Positions 36,915-44,861 of a DNA stretch of 64,000 nt are shown here, in pieces. The DNA is taken from assembly GCA_963849305.1 (NCBI GenBank), contig CAWKGV010000023.1, forward strand, positions 1-64,000. Direction: 5' to 3'. Source of the stretch: CAWKGV01 sp963849305. GTDB lineage: Bacteria; Pseudomonadota; Alphaproteobacteria; Acetobacterales; Acetobacteraceae. Every line of letters begins with the position of its first letter. Position 1 is the stretch's first letter. Made by a program: the position numbers and the translations under genes. Below the pieces are notes generated by a model. The model worked only from the letters and a program-made list of their open reading frames with translations, was not told the DNA's origin and did not search any database.

Positions 36915-36924
36915 AGGGGCGCGG

Positions 36925-37452
36925 ATGGAAACCGTCGGGTGGGCCCATTTCTGGACCGATTCGAAGACTTGGGTGGCGATCGCCTTCTTTGTCTTCTTCA
37001 TCCTGTTCGGCCGCAAGCTCTGGCAGGCGATCGCCGATCTGCTGGACGGGCACGCCAACGCCATCCGAGCCGAATTGGAAGAAGCCGCGCGACTGCGCCG
37101 CGAGGCCGAGGAAATGTTGCGCGAAGCCAGGCTCCGTCGCGATCGCTCGCTGGAGGAGGCGCAGCAGTTGATCGTCGGCGCGCAGGCCGAAGCGGAGCGC
37201 CTGGCGACCTCGGCCGCCGCCGAAGCCGAGGCCTCGGCGCGGCGGCGCGAGCAAATGGCGCTCGACCGAATCGCCGCCGCCGAGAAGTCGGCGGTGGACG
37301 AGGTCAGGATGACCGCGGCGGATTTGGCGACCGCCGCCGCGCGACAGGTGATCTCCGAGGGTTTGTCGCCGGAAGCCGACGCGAAGCTGATCGATCACTC
37401 GATCAGCCGACTCCCCATCGCCCTATCGGGCCGACGAGCGGCGGCGGCCTGA
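36925..37452 (+). CDS. atpF: F0 ATP synthase subunit b
   Basis: The 175-residue protein has a transmembrane helix (WVAIAFFVFFILFGRKLWQ) near the start and a heptad-rich coiled coil (EEAARLRREAEEMLREARLR, ATSAAAEAEASARRREQMAL). ATG 36925 is chosen over 36880 because METVGWAHFW is the conserved start. It is 10 bases after b'. No F1 genes follow within the window, as expected where F0 and F1 are separate operons. Confidence 0.93.
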   Translation: METVGWAHFWTDSKTWVAIAFFVFFILFGRKLWQAIADLLDGHANAIRAELEEAARLRREAEEMLREARLRRDRSLEEAQQLIVGAQAEAERLATSAAAEAEASARRREQMALDRIAAAEKSAVDEVRMTAADLATAAARQVISEGLSPEADAKLIDHSISRLPIALSGRRAAAA

Positions 37453-37492
37453 AGCTCCGCGGTAGTCGGAACCGGGCGGGGCGTCTCCCCGA

Positions 37493-37855
37493 TCAGCCCT
37501 TGCTCGCCGCCTGGCCGGGAGCATGGAAGCCGCTTGCCTTGGCCGCTCCCAAGCACATGTACGACCCGTGCTTCGTGTTGCCGAAATACTTGTCGCCGGA
37601 CAGATGGTAAACTTTCGTCCCGGTGTTGGCCCAGACGACATTGTTCGCCCCGCAAGCCCTGGTTGCCGAGGCCTCGCTCGTGAACCGGCCTGGCGCGCCC
37701 ACACCAGCAGTCATGCTACCAGCGGTTCCTTTGGTGCTCATGCCGGCTTGGCCGGAGGGTGGCGTGGCAGGCGTCGAACTCTGGCCGGCAGCGAGGACAA
37801 CGCTACTGCTCAGCAGGATGGTCACGATCGAAAACGCCGCAATGGTTGACCGCAT
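37493..37855 (-). CDS. Exported protein with a VWxN...YH...YGxTKxGxYMC motif
   Basis: The 120-residue protein has a signal peptide (IAAFSIVTILLSSSVVLAAG), a Ser/Thr/Gly-rich linker and a 45-residue C-terminal module: NNVVWANTGTKVYHLSGDKY then FGNTKHGSYMCLGAAKASGF. This module recurs in secreted proteins and at the ends of competence-related nucleases; it seems structural and binds no obvious cofactor. It is convergent with atpF and 40 bases from its stop. Function unknown. Confidence 0.75.
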   Translation of the reverse strand: MRSTIAAFSIVTILLSSSVVLAAGQSSTPATPPSGQAGMSTKGTAGSMTAGVGAPGRFTSEASATRACGANNVVWANTGTKVYHLSGDKYFGNTKHGSYMCLGAAKASGFHAPGQAASKG

Positions 37856-38349
37856 GGATCATTCCTCCTTTGTCCTTGCAATCCCAGCTATGCCGGAACC
37901 TTTCCCTGACCTCATACACGATCGCGTGTGTCGAGGCCCCTGTTGACCCGGCTTCTCGGAAGACGGCGAACAGCAATGCCGATGCGGCGTTCCGTTGCAC
38001 AGCGATCGGAGAGGGACGCGAGATAAGTCGTAGCAGGCAGACGTTTTGGTTTCCGTTGCTCGGCCTCGGCTTCGCTGTGGCCGGGGCGGACAAACTCCTC
38101 GGCCTGCGCAGCTATCAGCCGCTGTTCCAGCACTGGGGCTGGCCAAAAAGCATCATGCGACTAGTGGGCGCGGGCGAATTCCTGGGCGGTGTCCTCGTTG
38201 CCTCCCAAAGTCAGCGCCGTCGCGGCGGCATGCTGCTCGCGGCGACCTCCGCCGCCGTGCTCGCCCAAGAAGTGCAGCACCGCGACACTGACCTCGCGAC
38301 GCCCAGATTTATCCTGCTGCTCGCGTCGCTGGCGGCCCTTTTGGTGTAG
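37759..38349 (+). CDS. DoxX-like membrane protein (start unresolved)
   Basis: The last 100 residues (from about 38044) are clear: WFPLLGLGFAVAGADKLLGL, YQPLFQHWGWPKSIMRLVGA, EFLGGVLVASQSQRRRGGML, and a last helix FILLLASLAALLV, as in small DoxX/DoxD-type four-helix proteins. The frame is open from ATG 37759, but that part is antisense to the exported protein gene and does not look coded. No ATG or GTG exists in frame between 37900 and 38056, where a TTG is possible but would cut conserved residues. A frameshift near 38030 from the ATG at 37977 may be the cause. Confidence 0.5.
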   Translation: MAWQASNSGRQRGQRYCSAGWSRSKTPQWLTAWIIPPLSLQSQLCRNLSLTSYTIACVEAPVDPASRKTANSNADAAFRCTAIGEGREISRSRQTFWFPLLGLGFAVAGADKLLGLRSYQPLFQHWGWPKSIMRLVGAGEFLGGVLVASQSQRRRGGMLLAATSAAVLAQEVQHRDTDLATPRFILLLASLAALLV

Positions 38350-38527
38350 CTTCCTCCGGAAGCGGGGCTCGTCGGCCGGTCTGCGCGAGTGCTAGCCCCA
38401 GTTCGGCCAAATCGCGTAGGACCGCGCGAGCAAGGTCACGAGACTGTTTTTCCGTCGCTATGGTGAACAGGCGGCGGATCGATTGGGCAACGGCCTCCAC
38501 GGCCTCGTCCTCGGAGAGTTCAGTCAC
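38309..38527 (-). CDS. Small hypothetical protein, 72 residues
   Basis: GTG 38527 overlaps the HMA-like gene stop by 4 bases (GTGA), which supports a real, coupled gene. The protein is highly charged and helical (SEDEAVEAVAQSIRRLF, SRDLARAVLRDLAELGLALA) without signal peptide or cysteines. It converges with the DoxX-like gene and overlaps its 3' end by 41 bases. Function unknown; it may associate with the HMA-like membrane protein. Confidence 0.6.
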   Translation of the reverse strand: MTELSEDEAVEAVAQSIRRLFTIATEKQSRDLARAVLRDLAELGLALAQTGRRAPLPEEATPKGPPATRAAG

Positions 38528-39093
38528 TTGCCGCGTGCCATCCGGTTCGCGTTGATGGCGTATGACATCAGGGTAGCCGCGGGACCGAGCACCCGGCCTC
38601 TGGCGACTTGCACCACACCTATCCCGGCAAACGCGGCCGCCACGCCGGGACGCCCAAATTGCCGCAGGGCGATATAGGCGTTCCACAGATGTTCGCTGGC
38701 CGATCCAGCCAGACGACCGCGAGCGAGCTGGAACGCCGCAAGAGCGACGAATCCGGCTGCCGTTAGCGACATGGGCGAGACCGAAATCTCGGTCCTGCGG
38801 CGGCGGCGAGGAGCGGCAGGGGTCCGGTCGATGACGCGCAACCACGCCCGCGCCTCCTCTAAAATCGGCTCCAAGGGGCCGGCGTACCGCATCACGATGC
38901 TCGCAGTGCGCGGATTGACCTGCACCGATCCGATGGACGGCGTGCGTCCCAGCCACTCCGCCGCTGCTTCAAAAAACTCCATATCGCCCCGACGTGACGG
39001 CACGCGGAGCCGGACCCGGCCGGGCAGCAGATGCGCCACATGCGCCTCAGCTACCTTGGGCTCAGGCAGCGGCCTCGCTTCGCTTGGTTGCAC
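38524..39093 (-). CDS. HMA-like domain membrane-associated protein
   Basis: The product has an HMA_2-type N-terminal fold (HLLPGRVRLRVPSRRGDMEF, SIGSVQVNPRTASIVMRYAG) without the CxxC metal site, then a basic linker (APRRRRRTE) and two weakly hydrophobic C-terminal segments (SPMSLTAAGFVALAAFQLAR, FAGIGVVQVARGRVLGPAA). Such proteins are found next to DUF5132 and P-type ATPase genes. GTG 39093 (GGGAG upstream) is chosen; the frame is open to 39222, which overlaps the divergent DUF5132 gene. Function unknown. Confidence 0.65.
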   Translation of the reverse strand: MQPSEARPLPEPKVAEAHVAHLLPGRVRLRVPSRRGDMEFFEAAAEWLGRTPSIGSVQVNPRTASIVMRYAGPLEPILEEARAWLRVIDRTPAAPRRRRRTEISVSPMSLTAAGFVALAAFQLARGRLAGSASEHLWNAYIALRQFGRPGVAAAFAGIGVVQVARGRVLGPAATLMSYAINANRMARGK

Positions 39094-39215
39094 CTGACGG
39101 AGTCTCCCGACAATCCCGACGCCTGCGTACCTTTGAACATCGGGGCCTCGCCCGGCGCAATGCCGTCGCGTAGTGTCACCCGATTGCTCGCGATACTCTG
39201 AAAGGAGGTCACCGG

Positions 39216-39482
39216 ATGGCACGTGGTTACGGGGCCGGGATGGCGACGGGCCTTGCGATCGGCCTCGCGGCTGCCGTGCTCAGGCCGCTTTGGATTCCGG
39301 TGCTGGCGCGTTGGGGGCGGCCGGTCGTCAAGACGGCGATGAAACAAGGTGTGCTGGCGTACGAGCTCGGCCGGGAACGAGTGGCTGAAATGGGCGAAAC
39401 AATGAGCGATCTGCTGGCAGAAGCCCAAGTGGAGCTGGCCGCGGAACGCGTAGCGGAGATGCCGCCCTCCTCTGTGGAGTGA
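39216..39482 (+). CDS. DUF5132 family protein
   Basis: The 88-residue protein has an N-terminal glycine-rich hydrophobic segment (GYGAGMATGLAIGLAAAVLR), RPVVKTAMKQGVLAYELGRE and an acidic amphipathic helix (AEMGETMSDLLAEAQVELAA). This is the DUF5132 pattern. AGGAGG lies 6 bases before the ATG, the best Shine-Dalgarno of the region. It is divergent from the HMA-like gene with about 120 bases between. Probably an inner-membrane protein. Confidence 0.8.
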   Translation: MARGYGAGMATGLAIGLAAAVLRPLWIPVLARWGRPVVKTAMKQGVLAYELGRERVAEMGETMSDLLAEAQVELAAERVAEMPPSSVE

Positions 39483-39507
39483 CGCCAAGGGGAGCGGGCC
39501 GGCGGCC

Positions 39508-40119
39508 TCACGCTAGAACGACCCCATGCTGGCGGAGGAAGCCGAGCAGCGGAAGCAGGGGCAGTCCAAGGATCGCCCCGTGATCGCCCGCGATCTGCTC
39601 GAACAGGTGAATGCCCGGCCCTTCCATTCGATAGGCGCCCACACTGGTACAGAGCTGCGCGCCCTCCGCCGCTACGTAGGCCGCCAGAAAGGCATCGCTG
39701 AACGCCCGCATCGTCAGGCGGGGTCGCGTCACATGGTGCCAGACGCGTTGCTCGCCACGATGGCAGACGACCGCCGTGACCAGCTCGTGCGTCCGGCCGC
39801 GTAAGGCTTGCAGGTGCGCGCGGGCGGTTTCGGCACCATCCGGTTTGCTGAACCAGCGGCCGTCGCAGACCAGGATCTGGTCGGCACCGATCACCAGAGC
39901 GTCCGGCTCTCGCCGTCCGATCCGCTCCGCCTTCAGGCCTGCCAGCAGCAACGCGGCCTCCTCCGCGCTCGCGCCCTCCGTGATGGCGCGTTGCTTGAGC
40001 CCGTCCTCATCCAGCCGCGCCGGCATTGCCGTGAAGCTCAATCCGGCCCCGGCGAGCAGCGCCCGGCGAGCGCCAGAGCTGCTGGCGAGGATGAGGCGGG
40101 GTGTCTCATTCTGGAGCAT
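39508..40119 (-). CDS. maf: Maf-family nucleoside triphosphate pyrophosphatase
   Basis: Maf proteins hydrolyse non-canonical or modified nucleoside triphosphates. The 203-residue protein has RLILASSSGARRALLAGAGL (SxSxRR motif), the catalytic DADALVIGADQILVCDG-like block (PDALVIGADQILVCDG), FSKPDGAETARAHLQALRGR, and GAYRMEGPGIHLFEQIAGDHGAILGLPL. ATG 40119 fits the family start; the frame is open to 40236. The serine-rich first loop suggests the m7GTP/UTP or CTP-type subgroup, not decided here. Confidence 0.93.
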   Translation of the reverse strand: MLQNETPRLILASSSGARRALLAGAGLSFTAMPARLDEDGLKQRAITEGASAEEAALLLAGLKAERIGRREPDALVIGADQILVCDGRWFSKPDGAETARAHLQALRGRTHELVTAVVCHRGEQRVWHHVTRPRLTMRAFSDAFLAAYVAAEGAQLCTSVGAYRMEGPGIHLFEQIAGDHGAILGLPLLPLLGFLRQHGVVLA

Positions 40120-40255
40120 CGTTGTTTCCGAGTCGCTGGCTAGCCGGCAATGCTGCTCGTCGCCAGTTCGATCCAGGCTGAACCAACTGTGACCGGAGGA
40201 AACCGGGCCGCCGCTGACGCGTCCTAGTGTCGTCAACTGCGGCTAGGGCGAGCGA

Positions 40256-40657
40256 GTGGCACCGGACTCCGAAGATCGGCTGGAAACCGTGATCCCGGTC
40301 GTTGAAGAGACCGTGCGGATTGGCACACAGCCGATCGAGACGGATCGCGTCGTGATCCGCAAGACCGTCCATCAACATGACGAGAAGATCGAGAGCCTGC
40401 TCCACTCCGAGGAACTCGTGATCGAGCGGGTGCCGATCGGAGAGGTAGTCGCCGAGATTCCAGCAACCCGCGAGGAGGGCGATACCGTGATCGTCCCCGT
40501 GCTGGAAGAGCAGCTCGTGGTGGAAAAGCGGCTGTTCCTAAAGGAAGAGGTGCGCATCCGCCGAGTAGCGAAGACGCAGCCCGTCCAACGGACCGTTCAG
40601 CTGCGAAGAGAACAGGTGACCGCGGAGCACGTTACCGACAGCAAGGAAAGGAGCTAA
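40256..40657 (+). CDS. YsnF/AvaK-type DUF2382 protein (single domain)
   Basis: The 133-residue protein, starting at GTG 40256, consists of a DUF2382 domain: TVIPVVEETVRIGTQPIETD, VVIRKTVHQHDEKI, HSEELVIERVPIGEVV and TVIVPVLEEQLVVEKRLFLK. The two repeats of charged beta-strands are typical of stress-related YsnF. The next gene, with a second DUF2382 domain, starts 6 bases after the stop, so the pair is an operon. Function is unknown; YsnF-type proteins are linked to general stress. Confidence 0.8.
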   Translation: MAPDSEDRLETVIPVVEETVRIGTQPIETDRVVIRKTVHQHDEKIESLLHSEELVIERVPIGEVVAEIPATREEGDTVIVPVLEEQLVVEKRLFLKEEVRIRRVAKTQPVQRTVQLRREQVTAEHVTDSKERS

Positions 40658-40663
40658 CTCATA

Positions 40664-41638
40664 ATGTCACTGACGAATGATCCGGCCTTGGCGAACCAAC
40701 CGGCCGAGGAAAACCAGATCGTGGGCGTGTTCGAAACGTATGAGAGGGCGCGTGACGCCCGCAACCGGCTGCTCGAGGAAGGCATTCCGGCAAGCGACAT
40801 GGACCTTCTCGACCGCAACGCCACCGCGACGGACGCCAATTTCACCTACGAGCGTCAGGATGAGGGATTCTGGGGGGCGATCAAGCGCTTCTTCGGCGCC
40901 GACGACGAGGCGTATGGCTATGCGGAAGGGTTGCGCCGTGGTCATTCCATGCTCGTCGTCCGTGCACCGGTTGGGCGGCATGATCGGATCGTGGAGATCA
41001 TGGAAACCTTCGACCCGATCGACTTCAATGCTCGAGAGGAGGAGTGGCGGAAGGAGGGCTGGACAGGCGCCCCATTGACGGCTGGGGCTGCGACAGCCGG
41101 GACGGAACTCGGCCGAACTGGGCTTGATCGGCCGGCGGTCGAACCGACCGTTGCCGACAGCAGCTTGGCGCAGACCAATGCTGCCGCCCGGGCAACTGGC
41201 ACGGCCGCTGCCACGACGCCCCTTGCGGCAGGTGGGAAGACTGAGGAAGTACTGCCCGTTGTCGAGGAACAGGTTCGGGTCGGCAAGCGCCGCGTCGATC
41301 GCGGCGGTGTGCGCGTTCGCAGCTATGTCGTCGAGCGGCCCGTGAGTGAGGACGTCAGGCTCCGTGATGAGCGGATCGACGTCCAGCGCCGAGCGGTGGA
41401 TCGCCCGGCTAGCGGCGTGCCCGAGGATGCCTTCCGCGAGCGCACCATCGAAGTCACCGCCACAGGCGAAGAGGCTGTCGTGGCGAAGGACGCGCGCGTG
41501 GTCGAGGAAGTTGTGGTCCGCAAGGACGATGTCGAGCGCACCGAAACGGTGACCGGCACCGAGCGCAAGACCCAGGTCGAGGTTGAGGATGAGCGCACCG
41601 GGGCCGTCAGTAAACCGGAGAAGCCATTAGGCCGTTAG
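40664..41638 (+). CDS. YsnF/AvaK-type DUF2382 protein with GSP17M-like N-terminal domain
   Basis: The 324-residue protein has an N-terminal ferredoxin-like fold of the general-stress 17M type (QIVGVFETYERARDARNRLL, then DEGFWGAIKRFFGADDEAYG and RRGHSMLVVRAPVGRHDRIV), an Ala/Thr linker and a C-terminal DUF2382 domain (VLPVVEEQVRVGKRRVDRGG, RTIEVTATGEEAVVAKDARV). AGGAG lies 8 bases before the ATG. It is the second gene of a DUF2382 pair and ends 38 bases before a strong terminator. Probably cytoplasmic and stress-induced. Confidence 0.82.
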   Translation: MSLTNDPALANQPAEENQIVGVFETYERARDARNRLLEEGIPASDMDLLDRNATATDANFTYERQDEGFWGAIKRFFGADDEAYGYAEGLRRGHSMLVVRAPVGRHDRIVEIMETFDPIDFNAREEEWRKEGWTGAPLTAGAATAGTELGRTGLDRPAVEPTVADSSLAQTNAAARATGTAAATTPLAAGGKTEEVLPVVEEQVRVGKRRVDRGGVRVRSYVVERPVSEDVRLRDERIDVQRRAVDRPASGVPEDAFRERTIEVTATGEEAVVAKDARVVEEVVVRKDDVERTETVTGTERKTQVEVEDERTGAVSKPEKPLGR

Positions 41639-41676
41639 AAGTTTAAGAACGTCGGCTTCAAACGGCGTGACCTTCC

Positions 41677-41712
41677 GCCGCCGGGCACGGGCAACCGTCC
41701 CCGGCGGCTTTC
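41677..41712 (+). terminator. Rho-independent terminator of the DUF2382 operon
   Basis: A perfect 9-bp stem GCCGCCGGG / CCCGGCGGC (41677-41685 with 41700-41708) encloses a second stem ACGG-GCAA-CCGT and is followed by TTTC. The GNRA-type tetraloop GCAA is notable. Confidence 0.85.
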
Positions 41713-41729
41713 AATATGCCGTGCGTCCA

Positions 41730-41945
41730 CTAGGGAGCATTAGAGGCCGCTGCGGTGCCGATCACTTCATCAAGTGCGCGTCGCAGCGCCACCGCCTCTC
41801 CGATGGCCAGTTCGACGAACATCCGACGCGTTGTTCCATCCGAGCGTTCGCGCTTCAGACGAAGGAATATTGCGCCCGGCACCGCCTGGACCGATACTTG
41901 GCTGGCTTCGGCATCAAGATCGAGGACTGGGACGGAATCGGACAT
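41730..41945 (-). CDS. Small hypothetical protein, 71 residues
   Basis: A minus-strand gene from ATG 41945 (MSDSVPVLDLDAEASQVSVQ, then AVPGAIFLRLKRERSDGTTR and LAIGEAVALRRALDEVIGTA) has AGG 5 bases upstream. The alternating beta-strand and helix pattern looks coded, and the space would otherwise hold no gene. It lies opposite the terminator region of the DUF2382 operon and is divergent from the YidB-like gene. Function unknown. Confidence 0.5.
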   Translation of the reverse strand: MSDSVPVLDLDAEASQVSVQAVPGAIFLRLKRERSDGTTRRMFVELAIGEAVALRRALDEVIGTAAASNAP

Positions 41946-42027
41946 TTGGGCCTGCACTGAATGCTCTCGGTTTCGTGAGAGTGGCACAGTGGCTAGCGCC
42001 CGACAACACAAAAGCGCGAGGTGTGCG

Positions 42028-42537
42028 ATGGGCTTACTCGATAATCTTTGGGGCGGGCTGCGCAACGCAGCGGGACAGGGCGGAGGCGACCTGCCTGGGG
42101 CGCTTATGTCCTTACTCGGGGGTTCTTCCGGCCAGGCCGGCCAAACCAACGGATTGGCCAGCCTTGTACAGCGATTCGACCACGCCGGCCTCGGGGACAT
42201 CGCGCGGAGCTGGGTCAGCAATCAGCAGGCCAACCAGCCGGTGACACCCGACCAGGTGCATTCGGCCATTGGCGACGACCATGTCCAAGCCTTGGCAAGC
42301 CAGACCGGGATGCCGCAGACGGCATTGCTGGGCGCCTTGGCTGCGATGTTGCCCAAGCTGGTGGATGCCATGACCCCGAACGGGCAAGTGCCCGCCACCG
42401 CGGGGAACGTTCAGCCTCAGCCGGCTCCAGCGCCAGGCGAGGCCGAGGCCCCTAGCCAAGCAACGGCGACGGACCCCGGTGACGCCGTCCAGCAGACCGA
42501 CCCAACGGAGCCGGTCCAGACCGGAAGGCGGGACTGA
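42028..42537 (+). CDS. YidB-like DUF937 protein
   Basis: The 169-residue protein has GLLDNLWGGL at the start, a Gly-rich segment, and the DUF937 core (GLASLVQRFDHAGLGDIARS, VTPDQVHSAIGDDHVQALAS, QTGMPQTALLGALAAMLPKL VDAMTPNG). The last 45 residues are Pro/Ala/Gln-rich and disordered. The family role is unknown. It converges with ppsR, with 27 bases between stops. Confidence 0.8.
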   Translation: MGLLDNLWGGLRNAAGQGGGDLPGALMSLLGGSSGQAGQTNGLASLVQRFDHAGLGDIARSWVSNQQANQPVTPDQVHSAIGDDHVQALASQTGMPQTALLGALAAMLPKLVDAMTPNGQVPATAGNVQPQPAPAPGEAEAPSQATATDPGDAVQQTDPTEPVQTGRRD

Positions 42538-42564
42538 CGCAACGCCGACGGGGGATGACAGGCG

Positions 42565-43443
42565 TCAGTGCGGGTGGGCAGCAGCTTCGGTGGCCTTTCG
42601 CCGACGCTCGTGCCAGGCATCCATGAGCTGAAGCACCGTCGCCGCCGTTTCCTCGATCGAGCGGCGTGTCACGTCGATCACTGGCCAGCCCCGGCGGTTA
42701 CATAATCTCCGGGCCCAGAGAAGCTCCGCCTTTACCGCGTCTTCATCGACGTAGTCGGTGCTGTTCTGGCGCACCATTGTCGCGCCGTTGGAGGAGGCGA
42801 TGAGACGAAGCCGATGGCGGCGGATATCGATCAACGCCTGCGCCTCAAGAGTAAGGCCGATAACCGGAACTCCGATACGTTCGAGTCCTTCCGGCTCCGG
42901 CAGACCGGGCACCAGCGGGACATTGGCGGCCTTGATGCCGCGATTGGCTAAGTAAAAGCAGGTCGGCGTCTTGGAGCTGCGCGAGACCCCGACGAGCACC
43001 GCATCGGCGTCGCGAAGGCCGACCTGCGCCTGGCCGTCATCATGAGCGAGCACGTAATGCATGGCGTCGATACGCTGGAAATAGTCCGAATTCAGCATGT
43101 ATTGCCGTCCCGGCCGGGCGCCCGCCTGCTCACCAATATAGTCTTGCAGCAGGTTCATAACCGGATCGAGCACGTTCACGACCGGCACGCCGAGCCGTTG
43201 GCAGGTGCTGTCCAGATCAGCCCGCAGCGCGCGTTCGATCAGGGTCGAAAGCACCGGGCCGGGTTCAGCCTCAATGCCCTCGAGAACCCGGTGGAGCTGA
43301 AAGCGCGTTCTAATCAAACTCCAGCGGTGGTAAACGATTTGCACATGGTCGAATTGCACGGTGGTCGCCCGAGCGATCGCGTTCAGCGTCTCGCCCGTGG
43401 CATCCGACACGAGATGCAGGTTTATCCGATCCCGGGACATCAC
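42565..43443 (-). CDS. ppsR: Pyruvate, phosphate dikinase / PEP synthase regulatory protein
   Basis: The bifunctional ADP-dependent kinase and phosphorylase (DUF299) switches PPDK or PEP synthase on and off. The 292-residue protein has LHLVSDATGETLNAIARA, the P-loop GVSRSSKTPTCFYLANRGIK, VPLVPGLPEPEGLERI and DVTRRSIEETAATVLQLMDA. Its start overlaps no other gene, and the 371 bases upstream to hemE hold its promoter. In many alphaproteobacteria it is next to maf and hemE, as here (maf 2.4 kb away). Confidence 0.95.
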   Translation of the reverse strand: MMSRDRINLHLVSDATGETLNAIARATTVQFDHVQIVYHRWSLIRTRFQLHRVLEGIEAEPGPVLSTLIERALRADLDSTCQRLGVPVVNVLDPVMNLLQDYIGEQAGARPGRQYMLNSDYFQRIDAMHYVLAHDDGQAQVGLRDADAVLVGVSRSSKTPTCFYLANRGIKAANVPLVPGLPEPEGLERIGVPVIGLTLEAQALIDIRRHRLRLIASSNGATMVRQNSTDYVDEDAVKAELLWARRLCNRRGWPVIDVTRRSIEETAATVLQLMDAWHERRRKATEAAAHPH

Positions 43444-43814
43444 TCAAACCTAACATGGACCTCAGCTACGGGCGAGCGGCATGTCGCGGAGCGACGTTCG
43501 GTTCCGGCCTGGATGGTTGCCGGCGAGCGTTGCGGGGATCCCGGGGATAGCCGGGATAGTTCGAGGAGCGCTCTCCGATGCGTGAGCAACCCGGGGATAA
43601 CACGGGAGTGTGAGATCACTGGAGAGAATGTCGCGTCTTACTCGGGGGAAAAGAGGACGGCGCAACGTTTTGCCTCGAAAACAGGAGGCTGCCTGATATC
43701 GCTGCTGTGGATGGATCGGCCTTGGCTACAGCGGAACCGGGTACCCCGTGTTGCACAGGCCCCTACTCCATCCCCTCCATTCCTTTTTAAGCTTCTCTCT
43801 TGTTAGAAGGGGTC
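43444..43814. other. Divergent intergenic region, ppsR/hemE
   Basis: This 371-base region carries the promoters of two divergent genes. A short sequence of the form CCGGGGATA followed by a CGGG block occurs near 43541-43556 and again near 43590-43606. No open frame with coding character is seen. A pyrimidine-rich run (CCCCTCCATTCCTTTTTAAG) precedes hemE. Confidence 0.5.
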
Positions 43815-44861
43815 ATGACAGACCGACCGGCGGGAAGCCTGATGCGAGCCCTGAGCGGGGATGCGGTCTGGCCCCCACCAATTTGGCTGATGCGTCAGGC
43901 CGGGCGTTACCTGCCGGAATACCGGGCACTCCGGGCACGCGCCGCCGACTTCGTGTCTCTTTGCACCACACCGGACCTCGCCGCCGAGATCACGGTCCAG
44001 CCGATCCGCCGGTTTGGTTTCGATGCCGCTATCCTGTTCAGCGATATCCTGCTCCTGCCCTGGGCGCTCGGGCAGGCGCTTGCGTATAAGGAGGGCGAGG
44101 GACCGGTGCTACCGCCGCTGCGGGACGCCCGAAGTCTGGCGGCGCTTGATCCGGCGAAGGCACAGGGCTCTGTGGCTCCCATCTTGGACACGATTCGCCG
44201 CGTGCGCGCGACCCTGGTAGCCGAGGAGCAGGACGCCGCGCTGATCGGCTTCGCTGGCGCTCCCTTCACGGTTGCCTGCTACATGGTCGAGGGTGGAGGG
44301 TCGAAGGACTTTGCCGTTACCCGCCAAATGGCCTATGCGGAGCCCACCCTTTTTGGCCGTTTGATCGACCTCCTGACCGAAGCCACGGCAAGCTTTCTCT
44401 CGGCACAGATCGAGGCTGGCGCACAGGCCGTGATGCTGTTCGATAGCTGGGCCGGCGTGCTCTCGCCGTCGATGTTCCACCGGCACGTCGTCCGACCGAC
44501 GCGGGAGATTGGCGATACGATCAAGCGTCGCTTTCCAACGGTTCCGGTGATCGGCTTTCCCCGTCTGGCGGGGCTGTCGATCGGGGCCTATGCGGCTGGG
44601 ACGCTTGTGGATGCGGTCGGGATGGACACCGGGATGGACCCGACCCTCGTGCGAGCGGCCGTGCCGCCTGGCACCGTGCTGCAAGGCAATCTGGACCCGC
44701 TCGCGCTGGTTGCCGGAGGCGAGCCAATGGCGCGGGAAATCGGTGCGCTTCTGCGCTGCATGGAAGGCCATCCGTTCGTGTTCAACCTGGGACACGGCAT
44801 TGTCCCCGAGACCCCGCTTGAGCACGTCGCCGAACTTGTGAGGTTGGTGCGTGCCGGCTGA
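43815..44861 (+). CDS. hemE: Uroporphyrinogen decarboxylase
   Basis: HemE makes coproporphyrinogen III. The 348-residue protein has PPIWLMRQAGRYLPEYRALR (active-site signature), RFGFDAAILFSDILLLPWAL with a catalytic Asp, GFAGAPFTVACYMVEGGGSKDF, and LGHGIVPETPLEHVAELVRL. ATG 43815 is preferred (MTDRPAGSLMRALSG); AAGGGG lies close upstream and a TTG at 43800 is in frame. Its last 11 bases overlap hemH. Confidence 0.96.
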   Translation: MTDRPAGSLMRALSGDAVWPPPIWLMRQAGRYLPEYRALRARAADFVSLCTTPDLAAEITVQPIRRFGFDAAILFSDILLLPWALGQALAYKEGEGPVLPPLRDARSLAALDPAKAQGSVAPILDTIRRVRATLVAEEQDAALIGFAGAPFTVACYMVEGGGSKDFAVTRQMAYAEPTLFGRLIDLLTEATASFLSAQIEAGAQAVMLFDSWAGVLSPSMFHRHVVRPTREIGDTIKRRFPTVPVIGFPRLAGLSIGAYAAGTLVDAVGMDTGMDPTLVRAAVPPGTVLQGNLDPLALVAGGEPMAREIGALLRCMEGHPFVFNLGHGIVPETPLEHVAELVRLVRAG

